A DNA stretch of 64,000 nt from Adiantum capillus-veneris (GCA_014529385.2 CM043971.1:94405840-94469839); one strand, 5' to 3'. Shown: positions 33,356-44,767, counted from the first letter of the stretch. A program made the numbers and translations. Notes: generated by a model not told the origin, from the letters alone.

Positions 33356-33800
33356 GTAATGGAAATGGCCTATGAACTTTGCGAATAGCGGAATTAAGAG
33401 AATTAGAGTGAGCATTTTTGTGAGATTACTTTAAGAAGATAGAGGATGAACTTAGTTGATGGTAGCAGCATGAACATAGAACTTAATTAACTTGGAATGA
33501 ACAATAATTTTGCAAGAGAGAGAGTATTAGAGAACATGACAATAGTTGAGGACCAGATTTACTTGGAGCCGGTCCCCCCTCCAAAAGGCATTTGTATTAT
33601 AGATTCCCCCATCAAGAGAGACTTGTTACAATATAATCTTTGTATTCCTTGTTACCTTGGTGATTCTATGAAGATGGAAAGCTTCATGCATCAAGAGCTT
33701 AATATAAACTTTGCAAAAAGAATTAACTATCCCAAGCCTCAGTCCCAAGGCCTCAAATAACTTTGCAGGTAGAGAGTATTGGTCATGGTTATTATGGTCA
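33355..33800 (-). repeat. G3 5' LTR
   Basis: On the minus strand it runs from about 33800 to GGCCATTTCCATTACA at 33355 and is homologous to 61950-62380 of G4. Its outer end is uncertain because of a local duplication of ATAATGACC-type sequence at 33765-33850. Confidence 0.65.
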
Positions 33801-33859
33801 TTATTTTGAGACAAGAAGAGTATTGTTCATGGTTATTACGGTCATTATTTTGGCTGACA

Positions 33860-34744
33860 GTAACATATCTTAATTTTAAAGATGTTTGTTTGATTAAAAA
33901 ATGCTTTTAAATGTTGTTTTTAATACTTGTTTTAAGGAATCATTGTTACCTAGAGTTAAAAAGCAACCATTATTTTAATTTTCAAAAGAATATGATAGTA
34001 ATTAAAAAATAAAGAAGCATATGTGAGTGCAAGGTGGTAAGTGGGGATCGACTAAGGTTATCAATCATGGAGAGGTGGACCTTATTAGTCAGGTAAGTAT
34101 CCATTCTCTCCCACTAGCGTTAGAAGACTTCTTTAGTGGAAGAGGAGTCCACAAACGGTTGTACCGACACTCACGTAGAGGGAAACAAGCGTTGGATGAG
34201 GATACCTTAGCCCATTTGTAGAAGTTATAGGGCCAAAAAAAATTTGGAGCTTTTAGATTTTGTCATGTTTTCGCTTGTGAGACAAGACTATGTCTTTTTC
34301 TAGGGCTATAGTCCCAAGCCATTGCCAATGGCAAAGGTCTATTCCCCGGATTATTATTACTTAAAGCCTTTAGTTTTTATTACGCCTAGAGACCTATCAA
34401 AGACCCCATCACGACTTGAGAGTTCGCGGGTTGGGGACCTCTCATCCATATTTTGAGGCACGTGTATAGTGTGTAGTTTCAAGCCATTGTGCCCTTGATG
34501 TCATTAGATCTTTGCAATTGAAGAAAAAAAATCAATGTATCAAATTATATGGATCTTGGTCCTTTTATTTGTTTGAAAAGTATGACGTCTCATTCCCACT
34601 TGCTCGTAAAGTGGTAGGGCCTAGTGGCTTACATAAAACAATGCTTAGTTACCTCTTGCAAGATGTAATAAATAGGAAGAAAGATAGTTTCTCACCAATG
34701 ACTTGCCATGTGGCACTAATTTGCAAGCTTTATTCAACACTCCA
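33860..34744. other. Unassigned AT-rich sequence
   Basis: I see no gene, LTR or structured repeat here. Confidence 0.4.
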
Positions 34745-34893
34745 CTATTTTTTAATTTTTTTTAGAAAATTGTATTAAAAAGAAAAGGAATTACAAGGCT
34801 TCAAAGGAAGGAAAAGAGGCAGACCCACCATGAATGTTTACAACAAGTTACATTGATCTCCCTTACGAAATATTTCTCTAGAGTGGAGGGAAA

Positions 34894-36547
34894 TCAATTT
34901 AGGTCTCCATTGGTTCCATGGTAGAGTTGTTTGGATAACATAAAGGGGGACAGAGGGGACAACCTTGATACTCTGAAGAGAAAATTTAGCCAAAGACTTG
35001 AGTTCCACAATGAAGCAGTATACCGCTTGGTTTCTTGTACATTAAACAAAGCATTCAGCCTTTGTATCCAGGCATACCATAAGTATGCGTTTCTCCATAT
35101 TTTCAAAGAGGGAAATCTAGATACTTGCATTCTCCAACTAGCAGTTCCATATAAGTGAAAGGTTGAGGATGATAAGTTGCGCAAGCTATGCTAAGACTTT
35201 GTTGCAGGGGCTTTCGCTTTGGACAATTCAGGAACAAGTGAAAGACATCCTCTTGTTGAGAACATTTGGGGCATTTTCCATTACCAATGTCATCTTTCAT
35301 TGCCCTTTTTTCTATTCAGATGTCTTGATGTAGCACTATCCAGCTCAGGAAAGAATGTTTAATTGGGATAGGGAAGCTCCAAATAGATCTGAACTTGTGT
35401 ATCCATTGCTTGTTACTCCGTGAAACCTTCAATTTCTGGTTGAGCTTGGCTTTAAGAGAGGCTGAAAAATTGGGTGGGAGTCTTGCTTCTAATAGATCTT
35501 GCCTTCTATGAACAGCAGTATGTTATTCTTGCTTAAGAACAAATTATTGTGTTTCTTGAGGTTCTGAATGAGCAAAAGCCTGTTAGCCCGGGGAGGTCAC
35601 CTAATAAAAATGTAACCTATCAGGTGAGTTCAACAGAAGGGTATTTCAAGTTTTTGAAACTTGAAATATATATATAGAAGGGCATTATTTTTTCAAAATT
35701 GAAAAAACTTACAGATTTTAAAAGAAAAGGGTACATTATATTCTTAACAAAATTCACAGATAAGGGGTTTTACAAACATGTCTTGAACGCACGTGATATG
35801 GTAGTTTTACACATAGTGAACCCCCCAAGCCTGTTAGAGACTTCTTCAAAGATAGCCAAAAGACATTTGAAATTTGTTAGAGATCTCATTAATATGCATG
35901 AGTCTGCCTTGGTGGTGGACATCACCCCAAGATCCCAAACCTTTATTAAACATTTTTAAGCTTTGATGTTTAGAGCAGATCCATCCTTGTAAGGAAGGTG
36001 ACCAAACCAAATTGAGTCCTTCATGAAGACATCATGATTAGCCATAAGGTCCATAAGGATATTCCAATTCTTCTTTATCTCCAACCAGGCATTCCAAAAT
36101 CTGGAGGAAATGGATTGGTTGGGATATCTCATTTCAACAAGAGCAGTCATGACGTCCCATATGGATGAATTAGTCCACACTTTGTAATTTATTCAGATGA
36201 CACCTTGTTGTAGAATTCCTAAGGAGGCAAGTCCAGAAATCATTAGACTCAACTGCTCTATGAATCCATTTAGCCACTAGTTTGACAACCAACTTGTCAA
36301 GGTCAAACACTCCCAATCCTCCTCTAGATTTTTTCAAGAAACTTATTTCCCAGGCAACCTTAGGAACTTTGGTTCCTATATCATTACCTCCCCAAAGAAA
36401 CCTTCTAGCAAGCTTAGTGACCTGATTCAATTGATAGTTAGAAGCTCTCCAACAAGATATAAAGTAAATCAAGGAAGGTAGTAGATATTTGTTTAAGACA
36501 AAGACCCTAGAGGACAGGTTTTCCAAAAGGCCTAGCTTAATGATCAT
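34894..36547 (-). pseudogene. LINE ORF2 C-terminal part
   Basis: Two blocks are typical of plant LINE ORF2 after the RT core: AWEISFLKKSRGGLGVFDLD near 36310-36380, and a zf-RVT zinc module GKCPKC-x-QQEDVFHLFLNC near 35220-35285. Stops near 36170 and elsewhere show decay. The RT catalytic region is not present upstream. Confidence 0.82.
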
Positions 36548-36599
36548 GTCATCCCAGACTTCCCTTTCTCTCCCATATAGACACTATCCTTTTTGCATC

Positions 36600-36902
36600 C
36601 ATCTATCCTTTATGGTTTTCACCATATTGAATTCCTCTACCAGGACAACAAGGTTAGATATCTAAGCAATATCCATCCAATTGGGGCATCTGTCAAAAAA
36701 AACATTAGGAGCATAAACATTAACGAGAGTGTAATTGAAAGGGGCTTTAAGGGTAATTTCTATCCGATTTCCTTTAGGATATTTTTTGAGTTCGGAGACA
36801 TAATCATCATATTTTTGCAGGTCCAGGACTATCACTGCTCCTCCTTTACATGCAGAGTGATCATTGTAAATCCAAACATGGTTAGAGTTGATCCATTTTA
36901 AA
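36600..36902 (-). pseudogene. LINE ORF2 endonuclease fragment
   Basis: The frame contains CKGGAVIVLDLQKYDD, then ITLKAPFNYTLVNVYAPN, the YAPN block being typical of AP-endonucleases of L1-type LINEs. An in-frame TAG near 36665 and a junction to the RT C-terminus near 36560 follow. Confidence 0.6.
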
Positions 36903-37189
36903 TTGACCCTCTAGTGGAACTTTGGAGACCTTGATTTTCTAATGACATATGTAGGCAGGAACCATACTAACATCTGTGAGCCATTTCTTGATGGAAATAG
37001 CTCTGGTAGGATCAATGATGCCCTTACAGTTTAGGGATTTTTTGGACTTTGAGGGTTTGTCCAAAGAGACTGAGGTTGTTCCTAGGTCAGTATTTTTTTC
37101 CTTCTTTCTTTTTCTTTTGCCCGAGTTCTGCCTTGGGAGTGATTCCTCATGTTTGTGCCAGCCCGAGGTTATGGAGAGGCAACCAAAAT

Positions 37190-38348
37190 TTACTTAGTTA
37201 ATATGTCATGTTTCTCAAGATCTTCCATGAATCTTTGTTGATCTTCTTCCATGGCCTTTGGCTTGAATTGCGTACTCTCTATCACCTCATTGGCACTTTC
37301 TAAATCATTGCTATCTGAGGAGAATCCTCTTGTTTGGACATTAGGGCTAGGTGGAAGATGAACACTTAAGCTAAGTTGCTTGCCATCTTGTCCTTGCTTA
37401 TGCTGACTTGCTTGGATGTTCTCCTTATAAGGATTGACTTGTACATTATGGAGGCTTTTTGTGTGTAAAGGTTCAGCTAGTTCTGTCAAGGAATCAAATA
37501 CATCTTCTTGAACAACATCAAACTTGTTGTTAATTCCAGAGTTAGAAGGTTTAGAAGATTTATTCTTTTTGCCTGCATTCTTGTTAGGCACTTGCCTACA
37601 TTTGTTAGGGGGTTTAGAAGATTTGTTATTTTTGTGTGCATTCTTATTGAGCACTTGTTGAAATTGTTGTTTATCAACAAAGGGAGCAGAAGGACCCTTA
37701 GCTTTTTTGAGAATAGGACAGTATTTAATCAAGTGCCTTGGGCATGGCAATGAAAGCATGCATTAGAAAGAATTCTATATAGAATTTTTGGGAGTGTAGA
37801 AGGAGTCCATTAGTGTCCTTAATGGGGATTTCTTCCTTGAGGGATCTACTAAGGAAAACTTCTATTAGCAATTGGGGATCCCACTTGGGGTTGATACCCC
37901 CTCTAGATTTTGACCAAGGACTTTTCCTACCAGACCACCCACCTATGTTTCTCAACCAAGGGTAGAAATCAATGGGAAGGTCAGGGAAATCCACCCACAT
38001 GGGGACACATGTAGGCTTGTCACCTTAGGCATTTCTTCACTTCCACCAGGTCTTTGTCCCACCATTGTCTGGGAGTTCTAAAGCAGATTTTGGGTTCATT
38101 CTAAGATTTGATGTAGATTGAGTTTGTTGTAGTGGCATGGGAACACTAGGATGTGAAGGCACAGTAGCCTGGGTAGGGCCAGGTTGGCTCTAAGAGGGAA
38201 ATGGAACTAAGCCATTGAGAAGGGTGTCTTGAAGCAACATCACCCTTTTCCCTTTGGGGGAAAGGGGAAGAGGGCGTGTGAGACAGACAGAATGGGGGAT
38301 GAGGATACCTTCAAGACTTGAAGGTACGAGATGTGAAGATCTAGGCAT
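37190..38348 (-). pseudogene. LINE ORF1 (Gag-like, CCHC)
   Basis: Begins at an ATG at 38346-38348. It has the DUF4283-like block MWVDFPDLPIDFYPWLRNIG near 37940-38000 and a zinc knuckle C-FH-C then H and C near 37710-37765, split by a one-base frame change in GGCACTTG. A Lys/Asn/Ser-rich low-complexity C-terminus follows (37190-37700) with two similar KNKSSKP units. RNA-binding ORF1 proteins of plant LINEs have this layout. An early stop and the frame change make it non-functional. Confidence 0.72.
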
Positions 38349-38879
38349 TGTACCTACGTGCGCAGAGGGTCATTCTCACCCTCATGCTCTCTTAAATGCT
38401 ACTTAACGCTTTTAAATTTTTCCCAACAATCCACTATTGCTCACAAGAGTTCAATGCTTTCCTAAGGCTTTATTTAGGCCAAAACAAGAATGTGTGTGTG
38501 CGTGTGTGTAGAGAGAGAAAGAGACAAAGAGAGCGAGAGGGTGAGAAAAACACAAAATTCTAGCACCAAGTTTTGAAGGTCAATGAGTACCTAATCCAAA
38601 GAGTGAGAGGACGCACAACCTATACCAGCGGACTTTCATTATTTTCAAGAAGCACGCATGGGCGAAGTGCTTAGGCCATCGCGCTTCCTAGATTGACATG
38701 ATGGGTTTAAGTGTCGGGTGGGGGAGGGGATCATCGACCCTAATTTATATTTTGTCCCAAATTTACAACAAGCACATTGGCGAATGGCTCTCATGCTCTC
38801 AACCATTGGTCCATCCCCCCATGTCCATGTGGCTAATTGCCGTTTTTAGGGTTGGCGCGGAATCTCAAGGTGGAGTGAT

Positions 38880-39010
38880 CTCGGGCAGCGATTAAAAGAA
38901 GGATATACAGAGGCCTTCCCACCACCTGGAAAGCTGGGTTTTGAACCAAAGACCTCCCGGTCCAGATTTTGCATCATGTGGGCTAACCACTTCACCCATG
39001 CACACATCAT
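38880..39010 (-). mobile_element. tRNA-derived SINE (minus strand)
   Basis: On the minus strand GTGGTTAGCCCAC resembles a Pol III A box and TTGGTTCAAAACCC resembles a B box about 35 bases later, matching the consensus GGTTCRANNCC. Sequence up to about 38750 may be the SINE body. Ends are not defined. Confidence 0.55.
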
Positions 39011-39118
39011 GTGCCCTTGCATGTGTTTTTAATGTTATATTGTAAGTAAACATCTGTTGTCCACGTTTTGGGGATTTAACTTGTGTCTAGGTTTAGTTTT
39101 AGCATGACATCTATGGTG

Positions 39119-39265
39119 GTCCAAGGGGGCTAGCTTGGTTGGTTGAGAACTCGACCCCCATGACCCAGGTCATGGATTCGAGTGCAGCCAAGCCACCTTG
39201 GTAGCGCTCACGGGTGTTTGTATTGCTTCACACGGATATGTGCGATTTGCTACCAAAAAAAAAAA
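39119..39265 (+). mobile_element. tRNA-derived SINE with A tail
   Basis: TAGCTTGGTTGG at 39131 fits an A box and GGATTCGAGTGC at 39174 a B box, 33 bases apart. The element ends in 11 A at about 39255-39265. Flanks ATCTATGGTGG before and ATCTACGGTTGG after are likely a slightly diverged target duplication. Confidence 0.7.
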
Positions 39266-39327
39266 CAATGAAATCTACGGTTGGAATTGCTAAGGTTTTC
39301 ATGCGTGGACTTCAACACCATGGATCC

Positions 39328-39365
<38 letters not shown>
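39328..39365. repeat. Poly-C tract
   Basis: About 37 consecutive C. Shorter poly-C runs occur at 28616-28632 and 41754-41764, and poly-G at 61206-61228. Lengths may be unreliable in the assembly. Confidence 0.95.
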
Positions 39366-39366
<1 letters not shown>

Positions 39367-39652
39367 CCAATTAAATGCAATGTATTATAGGATTGGAAGT
39401 GGGTTGTTGACTTGTTTTGCCCTTGCTGCCAAGATTGGACTTTTTGAGTGGTAGGGACAGCCCCCATTTTTGACGGAAAACATGTGTACTTGGTGGGACG
39501 TGGTTGACTTAAAACGTTCGCCAATCAGAGAATTAGCAATTTGCTGATTATCCATATACATCATATATATGATATATGATTATTAGGGCTCCGGCTATCC
39601 ATCTGAGCGAAGCCCGCTCATTCTACTTCTCATTCATAGCTAGGTGGCAAGG

Positions 39653-40093
39653 ATGCAAAAAAGCGCAGCCCGCTGTCTTCTCGTGCCCTGCTTGAACGGT
39701 GGGGAAGTAAGCGATCTGATCAACAGGGAAGATGATGCAGCCATGGTGGCTTCGACCTGCACCAGCAGCAGCTATGGCAGCGAGCCAATGGAGGTGAGGA
39801 CGGCTACAGCAATCGTGTCTATCTACGAGCTCTCAAAAATTCCCGAAGAGCCTGATGAGGCACCGGAAATGCTGTCAAATGCAAGCTCACCATGCTCATC
39901 TTCATCTTCTGCAGAAGAAAGGTTAATGGTGAAGCAAGGGAGAAAAAGCAGTGGTCATGATTCCAAGATTCTTTTCAAAGCACCGTTTTCCTCCATGGCG
40001 CAGTCATACGTGCGCATCTTGAACGGTCTAGGGGGCATAGCAAACCTGGCCGAGCTTGACCCTGGCGCTTTGCCTTCCTCTGCCTTTGCATGA
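39653..40093 (+). CDS. Candidate host gene, hypothetical protein (146 aa)
   Basis: ATG at 39653 (AAGGATGC context) to TGA at 40091-40093. It is the only ORF here with GC-rich, non-repeat codon use and no resemblance to transposon proteins. The protein has a Cys-containing N-terminus (AARCLLVPCLNGGEV), an acidic middle (IPEEPDEAPEM), a Ser tract, a basic patch (VKQGRKSSGHDSK) and a C-terminus FSSMAQSYVRILNGLGG. It looks soluble and partly disordered. An AT-rich stretch CATATATATGATATATG at about 39560 could serve as TATA element. I do not recognise a family. It could be an exon of a larger gene. Confidence 0.5.
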   Translation: MQKSAARCLLVPCLNGGEVSDLINREDDAAMVASTCTSSSYGSEPMEVRTATAIVSIYELSKIPEEPDEAPEMLSNASSPCSSSSSAEERLMVKQGRKSSGHDSKILFKAPFSSMAQSYVRILNGLGGIANLAELDPGALPSSAFA

Positions 40094-40389
40094 TAATTAG
40101 TTCGTGATTATGCTTTGAATGTGAATCAAGCTCCCCCATATTCGATCCCCTTCTATTGTTTCGGCAATCAAAAGCTATAATCAAAAACAGCCAAAAACTA
40201 TCTTTGTCACACATGTACTTAAGATTTATAAAACACTGTCATTTCATAAAACGTTTCCTTTCATCGATTGCTTCCCCCTTGCACACAAACACAAACGAAG
40301 ATTTAGAAATTTTCTCATGCAAGAAACCGGAGTCTTTTTCAGTGTTTCTCATGCAATGCATAACATCATGATCATGAGCTTTTGCTCGA

Positions 40390-40501
40390 GAGGCACCACA
40401 TACCTAACCAGGTATGATTGGGGGCAGGCGACCACCGCCCCCCCCTAGCGGGCCGGCGGTCGCTTGCCCCCAATCGTATCTAACTAGGTATGTGGTGCCT
40501 C
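40390..40501. repeat. GC-rich foldback (inverted repeat, ~50-bp arms)
   Basis: GAGGCACCACATACCTAA at the left is mirrored by TTAGGTATGTGGTGCCTC-like sequence at the right, and ATTGGGGGCAGGCGACC by GGTCGCTTGCCCCCAAT. The loop is about 10 bases around CCCCCTAGCGGG. It could be a MITE or an RNA hairpin. Confidence 0.8.
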
Positions 40502-40629
40502 CCTTAGAGAAGTTCATGATGTTGAGGTAAGTCACAATGTGGGAATTATTGTGAGAATTTTTCCAAAACTTCGTGTGAAATGATGGACTTATTATGTGAT
40601 CTAATTTTCTTTGTGTTAACTATGTAGTT

Positions 40630-43148
40630 ATTCAATAAGTTTGCCAAATGAGACTTTTCCTTGCCGACATAAATTTTCTTCTTCCAAAGAGGCAAGAAAA
40701 GATCCAACAAGTAAAGATTAATACCTACGATCAAGTCGCATATGGAGTTTTTACATTCTACGGACACTAAGAGTAGAGGTTTCATACAAGCACTGTGTGC
40801 TTTTGATCAAGCAAGAAGAGATCCCACAAGTACAAATGTTTTTTACTAATTCCTTGTGATCAAGGAAGAAGAGATTGCACAATTGGATATGTTTGTGATT
40901 AATTATTTTCTTGTGATAAAGGAGAAAGATATCCGAGAAATGTAAATGTTTGTGTTTTTTCTTTTGCTACAATCGCAAGTGGAATTTCCTTGCACATTGG
41001 CACTACGACTACCCAAAATCATTCCACGCTTTTGAGCTTGGAAAAATAATTCTTTCTCACATCTTTAATCAAGTGGATAATCAACCATAGATGAGTAAAT
41101 TGAGTTGCTATCTCTTGAGTACCAACTCAAGCAAGGGTATCATCTATATAACACATGCATAAAAGCAAAAGGATCACCAAAAAAGGTATTTCTTAAGCAC
41201 ATCACTCAGAAACTTGAAAAGAGGGTGAAGATTGGATAGGACTAGAAAAGCTAGAGGAGGTGTGTCAGTCCTCAGGGGTGACTATGGCACGTGATCTCAT
41301 CAAGAGGTTTTAATTTTTTAAAAGTTACAAGTTAACATTGATAGAAGGGGCTTTAAAGCAATAGGGATGCTACTTGAATGCATGTGATGTAAAGAGTTAC
41401 TTGAATGCATGCGATGTAAAGAGTTTTTTAATTGTGGACTCCTCGGGATCAGCCCTAGGTAAAAGGATGGAGAAAAAAGGTTATTGAGGAAAGAGCATGC
41501 TACAGACAGGAGTGCAAAGTGCCTGCAAAAGTACAAAAAATAACATGCTACAGTCATAAGTTTTGCATACCTGAATTATCATGTACACACAAAAACCACA
41601 GCAAGACTGATACAAGAGCGGTAGAGAGCGACAAAAAGAGGGAAAGAAAACATGCACGTGGACCTCCTAGAGTGGAGTGTTGCACAAGTACAGTGAGGGA
41701 GGAGATGCCAGAGAAGAGAAGATGAACACAGGCACTGGGTGCAATCTACTACGTCCCCCCCCCCGATGCAAGAGTGAGCATCTTTCTCTTGTACGTATTT
41801 ATTTTTATATTTCTTGAATGCTCAAAATGAATACAAATTGTCCACCAAGATGAGGAGATTTATATGTAGTGCTTTCCTCCATGGAGATCTCGATGAGGAG
41901 ATTTATATGCAGCAACCTGAAGGGTTTGTGTTAAAGGGCAAGGAACATTTAGTCTGTAAGCTTTCAAACAGTCTATGTGGCTTGAAGCAATCATCCATAC
42001 AATGGTATTAAAATTTTGATGCATTTATGCGTTCCCAAGGCTATAAGTGCAGTACTAAGGATCCATGTATTTATGTGAAAAGACAACCCACCAATGGACA
42101 ACTAATTATGCTTATTCTCTGTGGATGACATGCTCATTCTGGTCATTCAAAGAAGGACATTGCTGACCTCAAAAGGAAGCTGAAGAGGGAGTTTGACATG
42201 AAAGATTTGGGAAATGCAAATCACATTTTGGGTATGCGCATTACTCGAGACCATAAAAAGAGATTGTTATACTTATCTCAGAAGGATTATGTGCATAAAG
42301 TTCTTGAGCGTTTCAATCTCTAGAAGGGGAAGGCATTGAGTACCCCATAGCCTGCATATTTGAAACTTAGCAAGACCGATTGTCCCAAATTTGCTGTGGA
42401 AACAACTGTGATGGGTAAGGTTCCTTATGCTTCAGCTTGTGGTAGTTTCATGTATGCCATGGTGGCTATGCGACCTAACAGGGCACATGAAGTGGGAGTT
42501 GTCATCATATTTATGTCTAACCCCGGTAAAAAGCCTGAATTCCCCAAGCATCATTTCAAGACAAGGGGTTATCCTATGACGATAAAGGGGCACCACCTAA
42601 CATAGGTGCGGCTAGGATGCAGACATAGATGACCTAGAGTGGCAGGAGTGAAATGCCATACAATGGAAGAATCATCCCACGGGTATGGGGAGAACAAAGC
42701 TAAGGAGAAGAGAGAATGGAGTCAAAGATCATGATAGAATTGCACACTTTTATTGATGATGATGATACTTACAAACGGTGATCTTGGCTGATAACCAACC
42801 TTGCTCTTGACACTAGGGATACATGATGGAATGCGAGTGCCATATGCTGCATGGCGAACTTTGGAGTTAGCCGTGTTAGCACGTAAGCGGGAGGTTAGTT
42901 GAGGGAAACATCAAGACGATGCAGCCTGCCAACGATGTCGATCACTAGCATAGAGAGTGGCCCGGGGTAGCCTTGGGTCAGTGCACTCGATCCTAGTGTG
43001 TTCATGCTGCCCTGCGGTGTGGTAATGAGTGCCTTATGTGCATGGGGTGCTCATGACTAGTACATCAACCATTGTGTGGGTGGAGATTGGTGGTGGTGGT
43101 GATGTTTCCAATGCTAGAACGCCCATGGTTGCAACAAGCATGACCCCG
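40630..43148 (+). mobile_element. E2: second copy of the chimeric copia derivative
   Basis: Direct repeat of 27470-30000, about 13.2 kb away, with the same internal RT fragment (41860-42540) and the same junction into non-copia sequence. It is cut off at about 43148 by the 5' LTR of G2, so its own LTR end is missing. A poly-C run at 41754 corresponds to the one at 28616 in E1. Confidence 0.75.
41860..42540 (+). pseudogene. E2 copia RT fragment
   Basis: Contains [34 protein letters not shown], then after frame changes DMKDLGNANHILGMRITRD and VPYASACGSFMYAMVAMRPN. The catalytic block is damaged by a small deletion near 42118. It is non-functional. Confidence 0.85.
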
Positions 43149-44234
43149 TTGTCGTGCTGTGACACGTACATAGTGGGAACGCATGCTACAAGATCTATCT
43201 TGTATTTTTTTAGATACATAATTATATTTTCTATAGTGTACATATGCATATTTAAGTATAATAATAAGCCTTCTATCTCATCCTATTATTTTTCTCAAGG
43301 GTAACATATCCTTACTTTACCATCAGAAAATACTATGGGAAAAGCATCAATAGCTCCGCCTCTTTAACTTGGGGCAAAAAGCATTGATTCTTTATTTCTA
43401 CTATTTCATTATCATCTCACACCCTAGCTAGATCCTATATCTAGGGTAAACTCCAATATATATATATTCTATGTATTTTTTATACTTTTCTTATATTTCT
43501 TTTTAAATAGCTACTAGGAGAGAATCAAATCCTAGTGGGACACTAGGTGACATGATTTCAAAGATACACTTATTTTAATGCATTATTGCAAGCATGATTA
43601 CAAAACTTTGTCAAGGAGCAATGTCATGCTTTCATATGGCATGAGGTGTCCTTTGGAATTAAATGAAAGTCTACGCTAAGGAGACCACATGAAGACTTTT
43701 GCTGCCATAAATGGACCCTATTTTGATGAATTTTTTACACAAGGTTCTAATCCGAATTGGAAAACGATTTTAAAATGAAAATCGTAGCTAATGAGCTGAA
43801 GTTTTTTCCCATATTTTTACTTTTTTATTTGGAGCCACGGTTGAGGAGATATGATCAAAATACTAGACCCCAGTCTGCCCACATCATGCAGGGACAACTC
43901 ATTTCCAACTTTTCCAATTCCTGTTCACACTAACTCCTCTCTTCTTCTGTAACCCTTGTGGGTTCCCTTCACCTATAAAAGGGGACCTCTTCTTCCTTGG
44001 AAAGAACTCAAGCATTCAAGCCATTGATGAGAGGAATTCTCGAGGGAGTGAGTAGTAATGCCTAATTGTACTTAGCCATTAACATAAGCCCAAGCCTACA
44101 CTTTCTCCTAGAGGGCCGATACTAGCCATTCTTGCAACAAGCTAGCCTTGGAAGATCAACTCTAATCAAAGAAGGTCTTGCACTTGGTGTATCAATCAAA
44201 GTGGAATTATCCACTCTTCTTCTCTCTCCCATCA
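43149..44234 (+). repeat. G2 5' LTR (provisional ends)
   Basis: The left end is set by loss of homology between E2 and E1; the right end is CCCATCA before the PBS candidate. A TATAAAAG box lies at 43974-43981. The 200 bases before the TATA box resemble the same part of the 47040-49728 LTR, but the rest does not. Confidence 0.55.
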
Positions 44235-44238
44235 ATAA

Positions 44239-44255
44239 TGGTGCCGAAGGGTTTC
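44239..44255 (+). promoter_or_regulatory. G2 candidate primer-binding site
   Basis: TGGTGCCGAAGGGTTTC follows the LTR end after four bases and starts TGGTGCC as in G1. A second PBS-like phrase, TGGTGAACCCGACGCG, lies at about 45184, 48 bases before gag. Confidence 0.45.
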
Positions 44256-44323
44256 AAGTAAGATGTGTTCTACATTGATGTTTTCTTGATTTCTTGTTGT
44301 TTTCATTTTCATCTCTAATCCAG

Positions 44324-44324
44324 C

Positions 44325-44352
<28 letters not shown>
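44324..44352. repeat. (AT)n microsatellite
   Basis: About 29 bases of AT repeats followed by GTATGTATC, between the G2 LTR and ORF A'. Confidence 0.95.
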
Positions 44353-44360
<8 letters not shown>

Positions 44361-44548
44361 CTAATCTCATCTCCTTAACCAAAGCTATCTCTCTCATTCT
44401 TAGTAATTCATCCTCTCTAGGTTCTCTTGCTACAGGTACATCTGTCCCCGCAGTATCCTTATTGCCTACGGGCAAGAATAGGGCTTGGGAGGGAAACTTC
44501 TCATCTCTTCACTTCTCTCATATCTACATTTCTCACATACTATCCTAG

Positions 44549-44767
44549 ATGAATAACCCACATGATGATCATTTCTATCGCTTTCACTCTGTACGATCTA
44601 TTAGAATTAACGTATGGATTAGCCGTAAAATACACTTTCAACAACTTATAGTGTTTCTCTTCGGCCCTTAAAGGCTCAATGAAATACTTCTATCACCAGA
44701 TCCCATCATACTACCTCTCATAGACTATAATTTTTCTTTTGATGTAAGCGTAGTTATCTTGCTATGA
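44549..44767 (+). pseudogene. G2 small accessory ORF A' (72 codons, one stop)
   Basis: Same length as ORF A of G1 (9720-9938) and about 58% identical by my count, including IRINVWISRKIHFQQ, the FGP region, and IILPLIDY with SFDV. One in-frame TAA replaces the Gln after FGA/FGP, so this copy is broken. Its stop TGA overlaps the start of B' in ATGA. Confidence 0.6.

Larger units (their letters stand above)
34745..38350 (-). mobile_element. Plant L1-type LINE, internally deleted
   Basis: Minus-strand non-LTR element with an oligo-T run at its left end (34745-34765), the expected 3' A tail. In order from the right: ORF1 (38348-37190), a piece of AP-endonuclease (about 36900-36600), then directly the C-terminal part of the RT ORF (36547-34900). 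Most of the RT core including its catalytic block is missing. No target duplication was established. Confidence 0.8.

Noticed and set aside
39328-39365. Poly-C tract as a G-quadruplex regulatory element
   Set aside because: A pure 37-base C run is likely to be length-unstable or a sequencing artefact; nothing links it to a gene.
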